The notes under the pieces are model-generated. The model worked only from the letters and a program-made list of their open reading frames with translations, was not told the DNA's origin and ran no database searches. The position numbers were made by a program, and so were the translations under genes. A DNA stretch of 64,000 nucleotides from Vitrella brassicaformis (Eukaryota > Sar > Vitrellaceae): the NCBI GenBank assembly GCA_001179505.1, contig CDMY01000193.1:62001-126000 (forward strand). Reading direction: 5' to 3'. Positions 9,354 to 20,957 of the stretch are shown here, in pieces. The stretch's first letter is position 1. Every line of letters begins with the position of its first letter.

Positions 9354-12300
9354 TCACCCCCACGACTCGTTGGGCCGCTCATCGCCACCACCGCCATGAG
9401 ACGGGTCGTTTGGGTGTGGGTCGTGGCCGTCGCTCTGCGCGTCCCATCTCGACACGTCCGGGGAGGCGCTCGAGGGGTCGTTGCCGTCAGCGGCAGTCCT
9501 GCCGCCGACACCGCTCCATCCAATGAGGAACTTGCAGATGTCGGAGGCCGTGATGACGCCACGCAGCGTGTTGCTGACACACGACACACATGGCAGTGGC
9601 AAGGGATGGATGTCTGTGTGTCTTTGTCTCTTGAGGGCGCGGCGCGTGTATTGTATGGTTGGCTGCCCACTCGTTTGGGTCGCATAGGAATACTCTTCTG
9701 TGTTCACAGAAGAGAACGTGGGCGCTGGCGTCGCGCAGCAGGATGTCGCTCTCGTACACCTGCAGCCATCCATCCATCCATCCATGAGGAAAGTTCCAGG
9801 AAAGACCATCTAGATTGATGCCCACCTCGCACTGTTGGCTGAGCCCTCCTGGCACCGCCCCCGAAAAGGCCATCGACCCAGCGGGCGACGGGGTCGCCGC
9901 CACACTCCCTTTACACACAACGACACAACACACACGTCCACACACATCCAACGCACCATCTCTCGCCCTTCTGTTGCTCAGCTCAGCTCACCGCCGGATG
10001 CGCCGGGCCCAGCGGGTGCATTTGATTCCGACAGCTGCCTGTGCATGTGCATGGGTGGCGCGGCGAGGGTGCCGCCGGCCGCCTGTATGCTGGCGGGTGC
10101 GGGGGACACCTGTGGGACGGCCGTGGGGGACGGGGCGGCGGGGGGGCTTGGGGCGGTCGTGAGGGACTCCAAGGCAGCATCGACGGACGACTGCATGTCG
10201 ATCTGGAACTGCATTCAACACCAGACACATGCATGAGTGGGTGGATGGAGTGGAAGATGATGATTGATGCGTGTCTGTGTGTGTGCTGTGGTGCGTACTG
10301 TTGGGTCAGAGAATCCCCTCCAGACAAGCTGCACGAAGTGCTGCCGGGAGAAACACCCCTTGTACGCGCCTGCAGAGACAGACAGACAGACAGACGTACA
10401 CACACAGATGGATGGAGGTGTGGACAGCAGCGGCAGGATTAGCGGCCCGCTCGACGTAGTACGCACCGGCATCATCTGTGAGCGGCATGACTGATATCCT
10501 CCTCTCCAGCATCTTGCCCAACACCTGCCCGTCCAGAAAAGCCGACAAGGAAGTGTCCAATGGTGCCTTGATGGGGTCACCGATCTCCCTCGGTGCCGTA
10601 CCTCGATGAGGGGAGTGGACCGTCTCAGCGTCACGATGTCCGTGTAGGTGCCAACCTGACACAGAGGAATCACACACAGGAATGAGGCGCCAGCTTGGTC
10701 GTTTTGTAGGGCATAGCTAGTCACCTTGAGGGCCGCCCTCACAGGCATGTTAAAAATATCAAAGGTACCCCGCAGCTGAACACACACACACACACACACG
10801 CGCGCAGACAGCCATCAGACAGCCATCACTCAGGGTTACAGAAACAGGGGAGCTCTCTCTGCAGGGCAGGTGTGTATTACGTACGTTCTGGACTAGGTGT
10901 GTGAGTATGTGTATGAGGGATATAAAGCTCAGGGGCGACCCCCGATCGTCATTCCACACGGCCACATGCGGAGATCTGCACACAACACAACACACACACG
11001 CAGCCGTGGATCGCCCTTCATCGAGTAGGTGTTTGTTTGTTTCCTCCACTCACTGTGTGTCCAGCAGCAGCCTCAGGGCATCGAGCAGCGTCCTCTGAGT
11101 CGTCACCGCCGGAAAACAACGCGGCATGCGAGCCAACTCTACACGCACACACACACACATCACATCACATGAGATCACATCAACACACACAGCACAGCAC
11201 AGCACAGTGAGGGCAGGAAGGGCAATTAGTCAGTCACCTCACCCAGCCCAACCCATGTTGGCCCCACCCATCCACCCATCCAGTGAGTCAGTCAGTCGGC
11301 TCACTTACCCCTCCATTTTTCGATGCTGACATCCCACGCCGCCACCTCTCCACTCGGAGCACTGGCAGCCGCACCACCCGTACCAGAGCCGCCAGCACTC
11401 GCCCTGCCCCACGGCCCGTCAGATGCCGATCCTGGCCCGCCACCCGGACTGGCCGCGTGTGATGGGGGGTGCGATGACGGGTCCGACGGTGTGGGGGTGG
11501 ATGGCGGCATCGAGCCGCCCTTAATCGATGGAGAGCTGCCGTCACGGACGGTGGTCAGGGGGTCGCTCGTGTGGCCGTTGTCTGCGGGGGGGAGCGGGGC
11601 GTCGGTGGGGGGGTTGGGAGGGGTCAGGGGGAAGGACGCATCGGGGGGGTCCGATGACGAGGGAGGGGGCGACCCGCCGTCCAGGAAGCCCTCAAAGTCA
11701 TCCGGTGGATGCCGGAGGGTCACCGCCTCGTCTCGGTGGACCTCATATGTGTCCGCTTCAGACGCGAAGTATGCCCGCAGCTGCGATGACGCCAGACCCG
11801 CCAAAACCGAATGCTCGGGGGAGTCCTGCAGTCGCTGCCGAATGGCGGCCAGGGACGGCCTGACCCGATCGCGATAGAGCCCGTCCACCACGGATGCCAG
11901 CATGGCGCCCCAATCGCTGGCCTTTTTCGCCAGCGCGTCGGAGCCGACGGGCGATGCCCCACCGCCGCCATCCTCGCCCGTCGAGTCGGCCTGCTGCACC
12001 ACATGGAGCCACTGCTCCCGCGATGAGGTGGCCGCTGCCGCCGTGGGTGATGGGTGGTCGGATGGGGCGGGCGAGGGCGATGACGGGGGCAGGGGTGAGG
12101 GGAGGGAGGCCTGGCAGGCCTGCAGGGCGGCGTAGTAGCCTCTGAAGAAGTCGATGAGCTCCCATGAGGTGAGCAGGCCCACGAAAGAGCGGTCCTCCAC
12201 GTGCCAGAGAGAGGCAAAGGACTTCTCTGCGCCAAGTGTAATGAATGGACAGAAGAGTCGACCGATGAGTCCACATCGACCGATGGATGCACTCATGCTC

Positions 12301-12928
12301 ATTGCGCACTTACTGTAGTCTAGGAGTGCCCTGATCGCCACGTGCATGGGGATCCTCGTGTCCAGTACCAACATCTGAACACACATCCATCCATCCATCC
12401 AAATATCGATTATCGACCATCCGTCTGCCTGCCTGTCTGCCTGTCTGGCCCTCTCCCCGTCCGTCATGAAGTGGATGGATGCCCTGTGTGTGATGTGATG
12501 TAGCTGACCCTTGTGTTTTCGGGCACAAATTCATAGAGCATAGTTTGGTCGAAGAAATGCCTTAAACTCCTTTGTGCCGTCGCCACATCGCCTCCGCCCG
12601 ACCCCTCATCCCCCGCCCCTCCCCGCTGGCCCGCCTCGCCAGACCGCGAGCCGCCATGGTCGCCGCCGCCAGTGTGATGATGGCCGCTGTTCTGGCTGGC
12701 GCTGTCCGAGTGTTGGCTGGAGGCGCTCAGCCCGCCGATGCCCACCACAGGTGCCCTATGGTGGTTAGCGGCCGCCAGTGTCCTTGGCGGTGCGCCTGCA
12801 GGAGGGCTGCCGCCGGTGTGGGAGAAGGGGTGTGGAATGCTGCTCGATGTCGTGTTGGTGTTGGTCTGGCTGTGCGTCTCGGCGGCGGTGCTATCTGTCT
12901 CGGCCTTGTTGTCGTTCACATCGTCCAT
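9354..12928 (-). CDS. SNF4: AMP-activated protein kinase gamma subunit (SNF4-like)
   Basis: Thirteen exons, all phase-consistent: 12509-12928, 12314-12374, 11309-12226, 11054-11138, 10885-10975, 10725-10775, 10602-10655, 10467-10524, 10299-10369, 9992-10208, 9826-9908, 9671-9759, 9354-9573; 805 residues. Four CBS repeats read in order: MLVLDTRIPMHVAIRALLDY...FVGLLTSWELIDFFRGYY (CBS1); EKWRELARMPRCFPAVTTQ...SPLSFISLIHILTHLVQN (CBS2); GTFDIFNMPVRAAL/VGTYTDIVTLRRSTPLIE...ISVMPLTDDAG (CBS3); SDILLRDASAHVLFC...NTLRGVITASDICKFL (CBS4). These match the AMPK gamma scaffold that senses AMP/ADP/ATP. A disordered N-terminus (about 125 aa) and a Pro/Ser/Gly-rich insertion of about 260 residues between CBS1 and CBS2 make it much longer than typical 330-residue gamma subunits. 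Start is ATG 12928; the preceding GTG is ignored. Confidence 0.93.
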
Positions 12929-13424
12929 CACACAAGACCGTCACGGGCCGATCTCCAGACAACCGATGCCACCACGGATGCACACAAGCTGCACAGCCCG
13001 ATGACAGCCGCGATAGCGCCAGCCAGGCACTCACCACCTCACAGCGAGATGCGGACTCGGCGGACAGAGATGTCAGCTAACTATACATAAAGCGCTCTGC
13101 CTCGTCACAGCACGCCCTGCAGCTGTTCGACGCGGAACGCAAAGTTCGGGAAAATCACAGTTTGTGCGAGCTCTTGAAATAGCTCGCAGTCAGGAGGGTC
13201 TGAATGCAATGCACTGCAATGGCCATGATGTGAATGTTTGAGACCTGCTTGTGTGTTCGGGGGTTGGTGGCCGATAGACAGCCTACCGAACGATCAATGA
13301 ATTCAGGCATGTTAAATGTCCTAGTCAGCACACAGAGAAATCACGTCACACGGATCAAGGGCACAGCTCACATCACATCCACTGCCTGACTGGGTTGACT
13401 GACTGCCGCATGGCATGCACTCAA
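12929..13424. other. Intergenic between AMPK gamma and p24 genes
   Basis: About 0.5 kb upstream of the AMPK gamma start and downstream of the p24 stop. No coding signal seen. Presumably carries the AMPK gamma promoter. Confidence 0.5.
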
Positions 13425-14237
13425 TTAAATGATCTTCTGCGTCTGGAAGAATCTGGTGAGGTGGTAGATTTGCAGGACGGTGCAGGTGACGGTGAGGATG
13501 ACCTGCGCGGCCGAGAACCACATGACGCGCGAGCCGATCACCTCCGACGCGTAGGCGAACTCCTCCTCTTGCAGCTTCTCGTAGTCGTTCTCGGCCGAGA
13601 CGGCCTCCGCACGGTCCACCAGCTTCTTGACCGACATCTGGATCGTGTTCAGATGATCCTTCTTGGCTACCTCCTAAACCGCAACCACACAATCAAATCA
13701 ACTGTGTGGTGCAGTGATGGCCATGTCATGCGCACCTCTGGGTTGATGTCTGAGTCGCCGAGCTCTATGGAGAATGTCCACTTGAGCAGTGATGTCGAGA
13801 ACCACTTGGAGGACTGGCACTTGATGCACACCTTGTACTCGCCGTTCTGCGTCGTCAGGTGCGCCACCTTGCCCTTGGGCTCAGCAGCCAGCACCTCCTT
13901 CGAGAACACTTGGCGGCCCCTCGGATCTTTGAACACGATGCTGCACGACACACCTGCACACATACACGCAGAGGATCACACAGCAGGCGAGGTGAGTGAG
14001 AGTGAGTTTGTCTTTGCTGGCTGCTGCAGGTCATTGACCTGGGTTGTCCGGGTTTGAGTAGGTGGTGGTGATGACCTGATTGGCCGGCACGTTCTCGAGA
14101 AAGCACTTCTCGGCACCCTCAGAGACGTAGAAGTAAGCCGCACGTGAGAGGCACAGGCAGTAGAAGAGGACGCATGACCACAGATAGACAACACATGAAG
14201 GTCTTGGTGAGCCCCTGCATAGCCTCCGGCGTTCCAT
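13425..14237 (-). CDS. p24/TMED (emp24/gp25L) cargo receptor
   Basis: Three exons (14039-14237, 13736-13953, 13425-13673) encode 221 residues. A signal peptide (core VVYLWSCVLFYCLCLSRA) is followed by a GOLD domain (KCFLENVPANQVITTTYSN...SIVFKDPRGRQVFSKE...GEYKVCIKC with its paired cysteines). Then come a coiled-coil membrane-proximal segment (MSVKKLVDRAEAVSAENDYEKL), one TM helix (MWFSAAQVILTVTCTVLQIY) and a short tail LTRFFQTQKII. The tail has the FF motif used for COPII binding but no C-terminal dilysine. Length is normal for the family. It would cycle between ER and Golgi as a cargo receptor. Divergent from the APP-AAA fusion gene, 223 bp apart. Confidence 0.92.
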
Positions 14238-14460
14238 GATCTGTGAGAACGGCAAGGCAGGCGCTGGACGATAGATGGCGGGCTTCTTCGCTTCTTTCGT
14301 TGCGGCGTTTCTTTCGCACAAGAGATGAGAACACCAGCGCTGCACGACGCGTACTCTTGGGGAGATTGCCTGTTTCTTCCCACCTCTTAAGCTCGCATGC
14401 GCTGCTGATCGCTCACTCCGAGGTGGGCAAACGATGCTGCCGCCCTCGCAGATGTGACTG
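14238..14460. promoter_or_regulatory. Shared upstream region of p24 and APP-AAA genes
   Basis: 223 bp between divergent start codons at 14237 and 14461. No specific element identified. Confidence 0.45.
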
Positions 14461-17400
14461 ATGAAAGAGATGAATTCATCTACCTCGTCGATGATCCTGC
14501 TGATCTGTGGCCTCTGTTACACGTCCATCCAGGCCTTCATCGTCAGCCCGCCGCCGCTCAGCAGCGATGAAGGAGGAAGGCAGACAAGGCTCACGAGGCT
14601 CAGCAGAGGCAGAGGCAACAGTGGGTTGAGTCATATGCGCTCCCTGAGCCCAGCAGCAGCCCGTCTGATCAGGCAGAAGAAGAGGGGGCAGAGCAACAAG
14701 GAAGATCCGTCAGCGGCCACGGCCGATGAGAGCGCCGGCAGTGGAGGGCCGTCCCCATCTCTCAGTGAAGACAACGAGAGCAATGCTGTGGATGAGCTCA
14801 CCTTCAATGAGGGCGACGTCTGGACAGCGGACTTGCCGAGCAAACCCTCGCCTTTCAGGCGGGTGGCGGAGAGGCGGATGGCGCAGCTGCAGAGGGAAAA
14901 GAGGCAGGGGAAGGCTGACGCGGCGAGCGCCGCTTCGGGAGAGGAGGACAGAGTCGACGCCCTGGAGTACTGCAGGCGGCAGATGGTGGAGAATGATATC
15001 GACCTGTACTTCATGACGAGCAGCGACGAGCAGATGAACCGCCGGCCAACGCGATTCAATCAGCGATTGAAAAGGCTAACCGGATACACGTAAGCGGGCA
15101 GAGAGAACACGCAGTCAGGCCTGTGTGTGCATCCCGACGTGCCGCGCATGTCTGTGTGCACGTGTGTGTGTGTCAGCGGCATGGCGCTGGCGATCGTGGG
15201 CCGCGAGGAGGGGAGGGCGCATCTGTGGAATATGGACAGGAGGAGGGCAGAGATGTACATCCACACCGACAAGTGGGGCGTCACAAATCTGCAGATAGAC
15301 CTGCCGAACACCGGCTCGTTCGACAAGGATGTGTTTGACAAGCCGCCGTCGGTGGAGGAGTGGCTCGGCAAGTACGGCAAGGACGGCATGCGAGTTGGGA
15401 TCAACCCTCTGACCACAACCATCGGCGAGATGCAGAGGTACGCATCTGTCTTGTGTACGTCACGAACATCCACACAGCAGCAGTGAGTGCAATGGGTCTT
15501 TTCTTTCTTCTCGTAGCTTGGCTGAGACTCTTAATGGCTTCGAAAACTGTCAAATCTTGTTTGTCGAGGACGATCTTTTGCCACCCTCCCTCGCTGAGGA
15601 GACCCCTGTCGACCCGATCCACTGCATCCCTCCCGGGTACATCCGCGCCACGCCGGCCGACCACATTGCGCGGATCCACCAGATAATGAACGGGTCGGCC
15701 TCCCTGATGCTGCTGACCGACCCTGAGGAGATTTCCTTCTATTTGAATGTGAGGGCAACCGACTTCGAGCAGCTGCCGGGCGTCCGCCACGGGTTCTATG
15801 GCTACATGGTCATCAGCCACCCCACCACCGGCACCAGCGACCACCCACCAGCGAGGCTCTACGTGGCGCCCGAGCGGCTGGATGAAGAGGCAAAGGCCTA
15901 CCTGTCAGCTTACGGCGTCGAGGCCCGCCCTTACGATCCTCTTGTCGGCGACCTTCGTCCTCTACTGCAGCAGCAGGTTGAGACGAGGCTATGGATCCCA
16001 CCAGACAGCAACATGGCCATTTATCGCTCACTTCTAGGCCTCGCGGACACGCCTGAGGCCTCCGTGAGCGACGTGGCCGAGACCATCAACAATCCTCCAT
16101 CGCCCAGGATCACCATCCGCCCCTCTCCCGGCCTGCATCTTCCCGACGTGGCATCCAAGGCCTACGGACGGGCAGATCTCTCATCGCCCTTCTACCAAAC
16201 GTACACACCGAAGAGAGTGGATGGGCAGGGGCCGCTGGCTGGCGAGTTGTCACCCCTGTCGCCGTCCGTCATCGCGGGTGTGACAACGCTTAGCAAGGAG
16301 GAGAGGGAGAAGAAGCTGCAGGAGCTGATCGAGACCAAGAGGGAGGTGCGCGGCGAGACCAAAACCACAACCACAACCACCACCGCACAGAAAAGTGAGC
16401 GGGGGAGGCAGACAGGGAGAGGGAGGGAGAATGCATACACACACACCCATTGATTCAACAAGCCCTTCTCAATCGTCTCCCCGCGTATCATTCAGGGGCG
16501 CTTGCCCAAGCATCTAGCCAGTCGCGTCTGCATCCCGACGAGTCTGCCACCTCCCTCCCCAGCTGGTCGCGCCTGCTGGGCGGGGCGCTGCCCAGCCGGG
16601 ACGACCAGGAGGACGAGCTCGAGAATGAGATCTCGAAGTACATCCTCGACTACAGGCGGCCGACTGAGGAGCTGAGCGAGATCGGGGATGACGACCGTGA
16701 GGATGGCGGGCCTGACGGGGCGCTGCCGAGGGTCAAGTGGCGGGACGTTGTGGGGCTTGATGATGTGAAACGAAGGTGCGTGTCCTGGTTGGGGAGGGGC
16801 GTCGCAGCTGTGCATTCATTCGCAGCCGTGCGGTGCGGTGCATGCTGGCTGCAGCTTGCTGGAGCTGATTGTACTGCCTGCCCTGAACCCGTCCTTGTTC
16901 ACCGGCCTGCGGACACCAAGCCGTGGTCTCCTTCTTTTCGGACCGCCAGGTAAGTGGTGGATCGGGGAGGGAGGGAGGGAGGGAGGGAACCAAGGGAGAC
17001 AGACGGCACACACAGAAAGATGCCCCACACACTGTGTTTGTCGACCCCTGCCCGTGGCTGCCCAGGAAACGGCAAGACGTTCGCCGCAAAGGCAGTGGCA
17101 GCACAGGTAGAGCGGAGATGAAGCGACACCTGCAGAAGAAGGACGCATCATCGTGATGTGTGTGGCATGACAGTGTAACTCCACGTTCTTTCTTGTCGAC
17201 GCCGCCTCACTGACGTCGAAATGGTACGCCACTGAGACCTAACTGACCGCTCAGTCCTCTCCCTCCCTCCCTCCCTCTCTCCCTCCCTCCCTCCCTCCTT
17301 CCCTTCCCTTATGTGTCACGTCTGTTGTGTGCATGTGTGCAGGTATGGCGAGTCCGAGAAGCTGGTTCGCGCGTTGTTTCGTGTGGCGCGTGCGCGTTCC

Positions 17401-18098
17401 CCCTCGATCATCTTCCTGGATGAGCTCGACAGCCTCCTGTCGGCACGCGACACGGGAGACCGGGGCGTCAGCAGAAGAATGAAGTCAGAGTTCCTTGTGC
17501 AGCTCGATGGCGTCACCGCCGGCAACGACCCAAGCGACGCGAGGGTGCAGTTTATCGGTGCCACAAACAGGCCTATGGATCTTGATGAGGCGTTGCTGCG
17601 TCGGCTGCCCAAGCGGCTGATGGTTCCCTTGCCTGACGACAGGGGGCGGGAGGCGCTGGTCAGGAAGCTCTTGCGCGAGCACCCCGAAGGCCATGCACTC
17701 GCAGATAGCGACTTCAACTTCGTAAGTTAGCAAACACCAGCCACACGTGATCACGGCGGCAGGCCGACACACCCATGAATGTGTGTGTGTGTGTGTGTGA
17801 TGCATGGCTTCAGCTGGCACTTGAGACCGATGGCTATTCGTATTCTGACATCACCCAGCTGTGCCGGGAGGCCTCATTGGCGCCCGTCCGTGACGCCCTC
17901 ATGACGTCGGTTGATCTCGATGCTGGCTTGGACGGGGCTCATCAGGAGGCGATATCGTCACTGAGTGGGGCCGATCTAAGGCCGCTGCGGATGGGGGACC
18001 TGCTGGCGGCAAAGGAGAGGATCAGAGCCACCACATCCGAGGACACTGTGCGGGAGCTGCGGGAGTGGGACGCCAAATTTGGAGCCAGCCGGATGTAG
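14461..18098 (+). CDS. Fusion: aminopeptidase P N-terminal domains + spastin-like AAA ATPase
   Basis: Nine phase-consistent exons: 14461-15089, 15177-15437, 15517-16394, 16496-16775, 16855-16949, 17066-17106, 17174-17223, 17343-17721, 17814-18098; 965 residues. Residues 1 to about 35 resemble a signal peptide ending ...[10 protein letters not shown], with Phe after the likely cleavage site, suggesting plastid targeting. Residues about 170-460 align with the two creatinase-like N domains of X-Pro aminopeptidase ([45 protein letters not shown]; then [39 protein letters not shown]). The metal-binding peptidase domain is absent. After a linker, the AAA module (about 668-950) has Walker A GPPGNGKT, Walker B IIFLDELD (D771/E772), sensor GATNRP and RRLPKR. 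The closest class is spastin/fidgetin/katanin. Function unknown; ATP-driven remodelling of a peptide-bound partner is inference. Confidence 0.88.
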
Positions 18099-18740
18099 TG
18101 TGGAGAATGGGCACTTGGATGTGTGTTGATCGATCGCTGTGTTGAGACAGTAGCGTGTGTGTGAGTATGCTGCACATAGCTATGCTTTGTGTGTGGTTCG
18201 AAGACAGACAGACAGACAGACGGACAGAGGATGGGATGTCCAATATTGTGCGAGCAAGTCAGCGATGGATGAAGGAAGGGGTGGCTTACTCAGCGTAATG
18301 TATGTGAGTGGATGGGTGAACTGCGTGCGTGGCGACTCAACGAATATTTGTCACCCAGACAAGGGTGAGGACATGACCACACTTGTACAGAACCACCCAG
18401 AGACATGTACACACGTTCAGTCAAATGATCAGTCAACCCACTGCTGGCCCTGATTGTTCACCACCTGACGCGCACAGAAGACAACGACATCCATCCATCC
18501 ATCCATCCAACCATCAATTCTCACAGTAACGTGACCACATAACGTCGGGCAGATGAGAAAGAAGGAGAGAGAACCAGGAAGAGAGAGGATCACACACAGA
18601 AACACGGCACCGTGCGGCTCGCAGAAAGCAGCGCAGACAGACACAAAATCAGTGCAGAGAAAAGAGCTGCACCGTAGAAAGCTGTGAGTGTCCACACAGC
18701 ATGGGGCGCCCCGCCTATTTTATGTATCACAGCGCCCTCA
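18099..18740. other. Convergent intergenic region
   Basis: Between the stop codons of the APP-AAA and YdeI-family genes. Contains a CAGA tract near 18205 and a CCAT tract near 18488. Nothing else seen. Confidence 0.5.
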
Positions 18741-19620
18741 TCAGTAGGGTGCAGCCTTTGCAGCCCCCCTCCTCTTGCCCTCGCCCGACAGCCGAACCAC
18801 CTCCTCGATGCGCCGCTCTCGTGTAGCCGCCCTCTTGGCCGACAGCACCCACTCAAGCGTACCCTATACACATACGCATCGCATGCACCGCACCACAGGC
18901 ACACACGCCAGACAGAGGGTCATGCAGACAAAGTGAAACGGATGCAGTGCACCTCAGTACCATCCATACCCGTTTGTATGACTTTGGGAACTTGTCCCAT
19001 GCTTCCTGTGCTTTGGGGTTCTCCTGCATTGCCGCCGCGAGGTCGTCGGGTAGCGTCAGGGAGTCGGCGCCATTCAGTGCATCCCACTGACCATTATCCT
19101 TGGCGCAATCGATGGCTCCCTGGCCAGCCGGGGTCATCTTGCCCTGTGCAATGAGCTTCTGGACCCGCCGCTTGTTGATGGCCGACCAGTTGGACCTGGG
19201 CCGCCTAGGAGAGATCACACAGAGGTAGCTCTCGCTGTCCCACTTGGCCACTCGCGAGTCAATCCAGCCGTAGCACAAAAGCTCATCCACCGCCTCATCG
19301 TATGTCACGGATGGGGTGCTGCTGGCCTTCTTGAACAGCCGCAGCCACACGCTGCTCTTCTGCTGGTGGTGTTCCTTAAGCCACCCTCGAAGGGCCTCTG
19401 CGCTGCTTGCAGTGACGATTTGCAGCCCCTCGTGCTGTGTGGCCATCAGCAGCAGGTCCGCGCGTCGCCTTGCAGGGGGAGGAATCCGACGAGTGGGGAC
19501 AGCAGTCAAGGCCGTGCTCCAGGCAAGGAAGCCGACGATGAATAGAGGTGGCGGTAGAGATGAGGCGCCTCCTCTTGCTGCAGGAGTGGACGTCAAGGCA
19601 GGCGGATCTTCCTGGGGCAT
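18741..19620 (-). CDS. YdeI/OmpD-associated family protein
   Basis: Two exons, 18970-19620 and 18741-18863 (phase 0), 257 residues. From the internal Met (ATG at 19446) the sequence follows the YdeI family: LRGWLKEHHQQKSSVWLRLF, YDEAVDELLCYGWIDSRV, SPRRPRSNWSAINKRRVQKL, GKMTPAGQGAIDCAKDNGQW, DDLAAAMQENPKAQEAWDKF, and in exon 2 EWVLSAKRAATRERRIEEVV. The family is mainly bacterial and its biochemical role is not established. The first 58 residues contain a hydrophobic stretch (FIVGFLAWSTALTAV) followed by Arg/Pro-rich sequence, possibly an organelle or secretion leader. If translation starts at 19446 the protein is cytosolic. Possible bacterial origin followed by intron gain is inference. Confidence 0.8.
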
Positions 19621-20957
19621 TCACGTCGAACGATGTAACGACCTTCTGCAGCATACCTGCACCATCGCTCCCATCCTTTCCGCTTGGGGCTTTGCGAGCT
19701 TTTACAGACAAGTAAGGCGCCCAGGCAAGCTGAGCGCGGTGCACGACCCCCCCAGTGGATGGGCCGATTTGCGCGTTCGACGGAGAATGCGGATGTGTCC
19801 AAAAAACACGTCGATCACACTATCCATGCAATGAATTAAAGAACACATACAATTGCATGCATGTCCTTCTCCCTTTTGTAGAGCTGTGTGTGTGTCTGTC
19901 CGCGGATGTGTCATGATAGGTAGGAACACTAACAGGTACACAGGTAAGGACAAGACGCACAGCACAAATCATGAAGTGGGGGGAAAGGGCGGACCAGGAG
20001 GGGGGCAGACAAACAGCGCAGATCAACAAACAAGTGATTTACCGCTAAATCGTCGAAAAATGACCGGTGAGAAGAGTGAGAACTGTGCCTTCTTGATGTC
20101 GAGCCTATTGGCACGATAGCCCATTGGCCCACGCTCTTCAGGAGCTTGCCCAGAGTCGTGACGACACCAGCCCATCATTGGACGGTTTCCTGGTCGTGTC
20201 TTTGTCGTTTGTGTCGATGGCGGCTCCGAACTTTGCAGACACAGAAGAGAGAGGCGTTGTTGTGTGGGAGATGTGTGTGTGTGTGTGTGTGTGTGNNNNN
20301 NNNNNNNNNNNNNNNNNNNNNNNNNNNNNNNNNNNNNNNNNNNNNNNNNNNNNNNNNNNNNNNNNNNNNNNNNNNNNNNNNNNNNNNNNNNNNNNNNNNN
20401 NNNNNNNNNNNNNNNNNNNNNNNNNNNNNNNNNNNNNNNNNNNNNNNNNNNNNNNNNNNNNNNNNNNNNNNNNNNNNNNNNNNNNNNNNNNNNNNNNNNN
20501 NNNNNNNNNNNNNNNNNNNNNNNNNNNNNNNNNNNNNNNNNNNNNNNNNNNNNNNNNNNNNNNNNNNNNNNNNNNNNNNNNNNNNNNNNNNNNNNACCAT
20601 GTGGATTTGCCATCGGGCAGGCGAGTGGGACCTTGTACGAGGAAGAGAGAGGTCGACCACACAAGCCGTCTGGCTCATCTGGCTCGTCGCCTGTGTCAAA
20701 ACCACGCCGCAACACTCATCCTACTTGCGAGCTTAAAGGCGAGCTTTCGATGCATGCACGAGCTTTTCTCCTTCCGAAAAGACATCTCGGTGAGCCGTCA
20801 TGTAGCTCAGTATCAGCACACGAAGTTTCCGCTTTCCAGGAGGGCATTTTCATGAAGTCCGTTACGCCATCCGCCATACGCGATTCGCGCACGGAGAAAA
20901 AGTAGCCTAGAGCACTCCCCCAGCTGGTGCTTTTGGGGGGTCGTGAAGTTTTGGCCG
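19621..20957. other. Intergenic region containing an assembly gap
   Basis: Upstream of both the YdeI-family gene (-) and the thioredoxin-like gene (+). It is broken by 300 N. No gene recognised on either side of the gap; the frames that cross it are artefacts. Confidence 0.6.
20296..20595. other. Assembly gap (300 N)
   Basis: Run of exactly 300 N directly after a (TG)n tract (20274-20295). The round length suggests a placeholder, and the microsatellite probably broke the assembly. Confidence 0.97.

Noticed and set aside
11323-11877. Plus-strand Ala/Gly/Ser-rich frame
   Set aside because: Antisense shadow of AMPK gamma exon 3, with no domain or splice support.
12380-12400. CCAT tandem tracts that could look CRISPR-like
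   Set aside because: Simple short-unit microsatellites without spacers, in a eukaryotic nuclear context.
20023-20905. Long frames crossing the assembly gap
   Set aside because: They exist only because N codons are treated as open.
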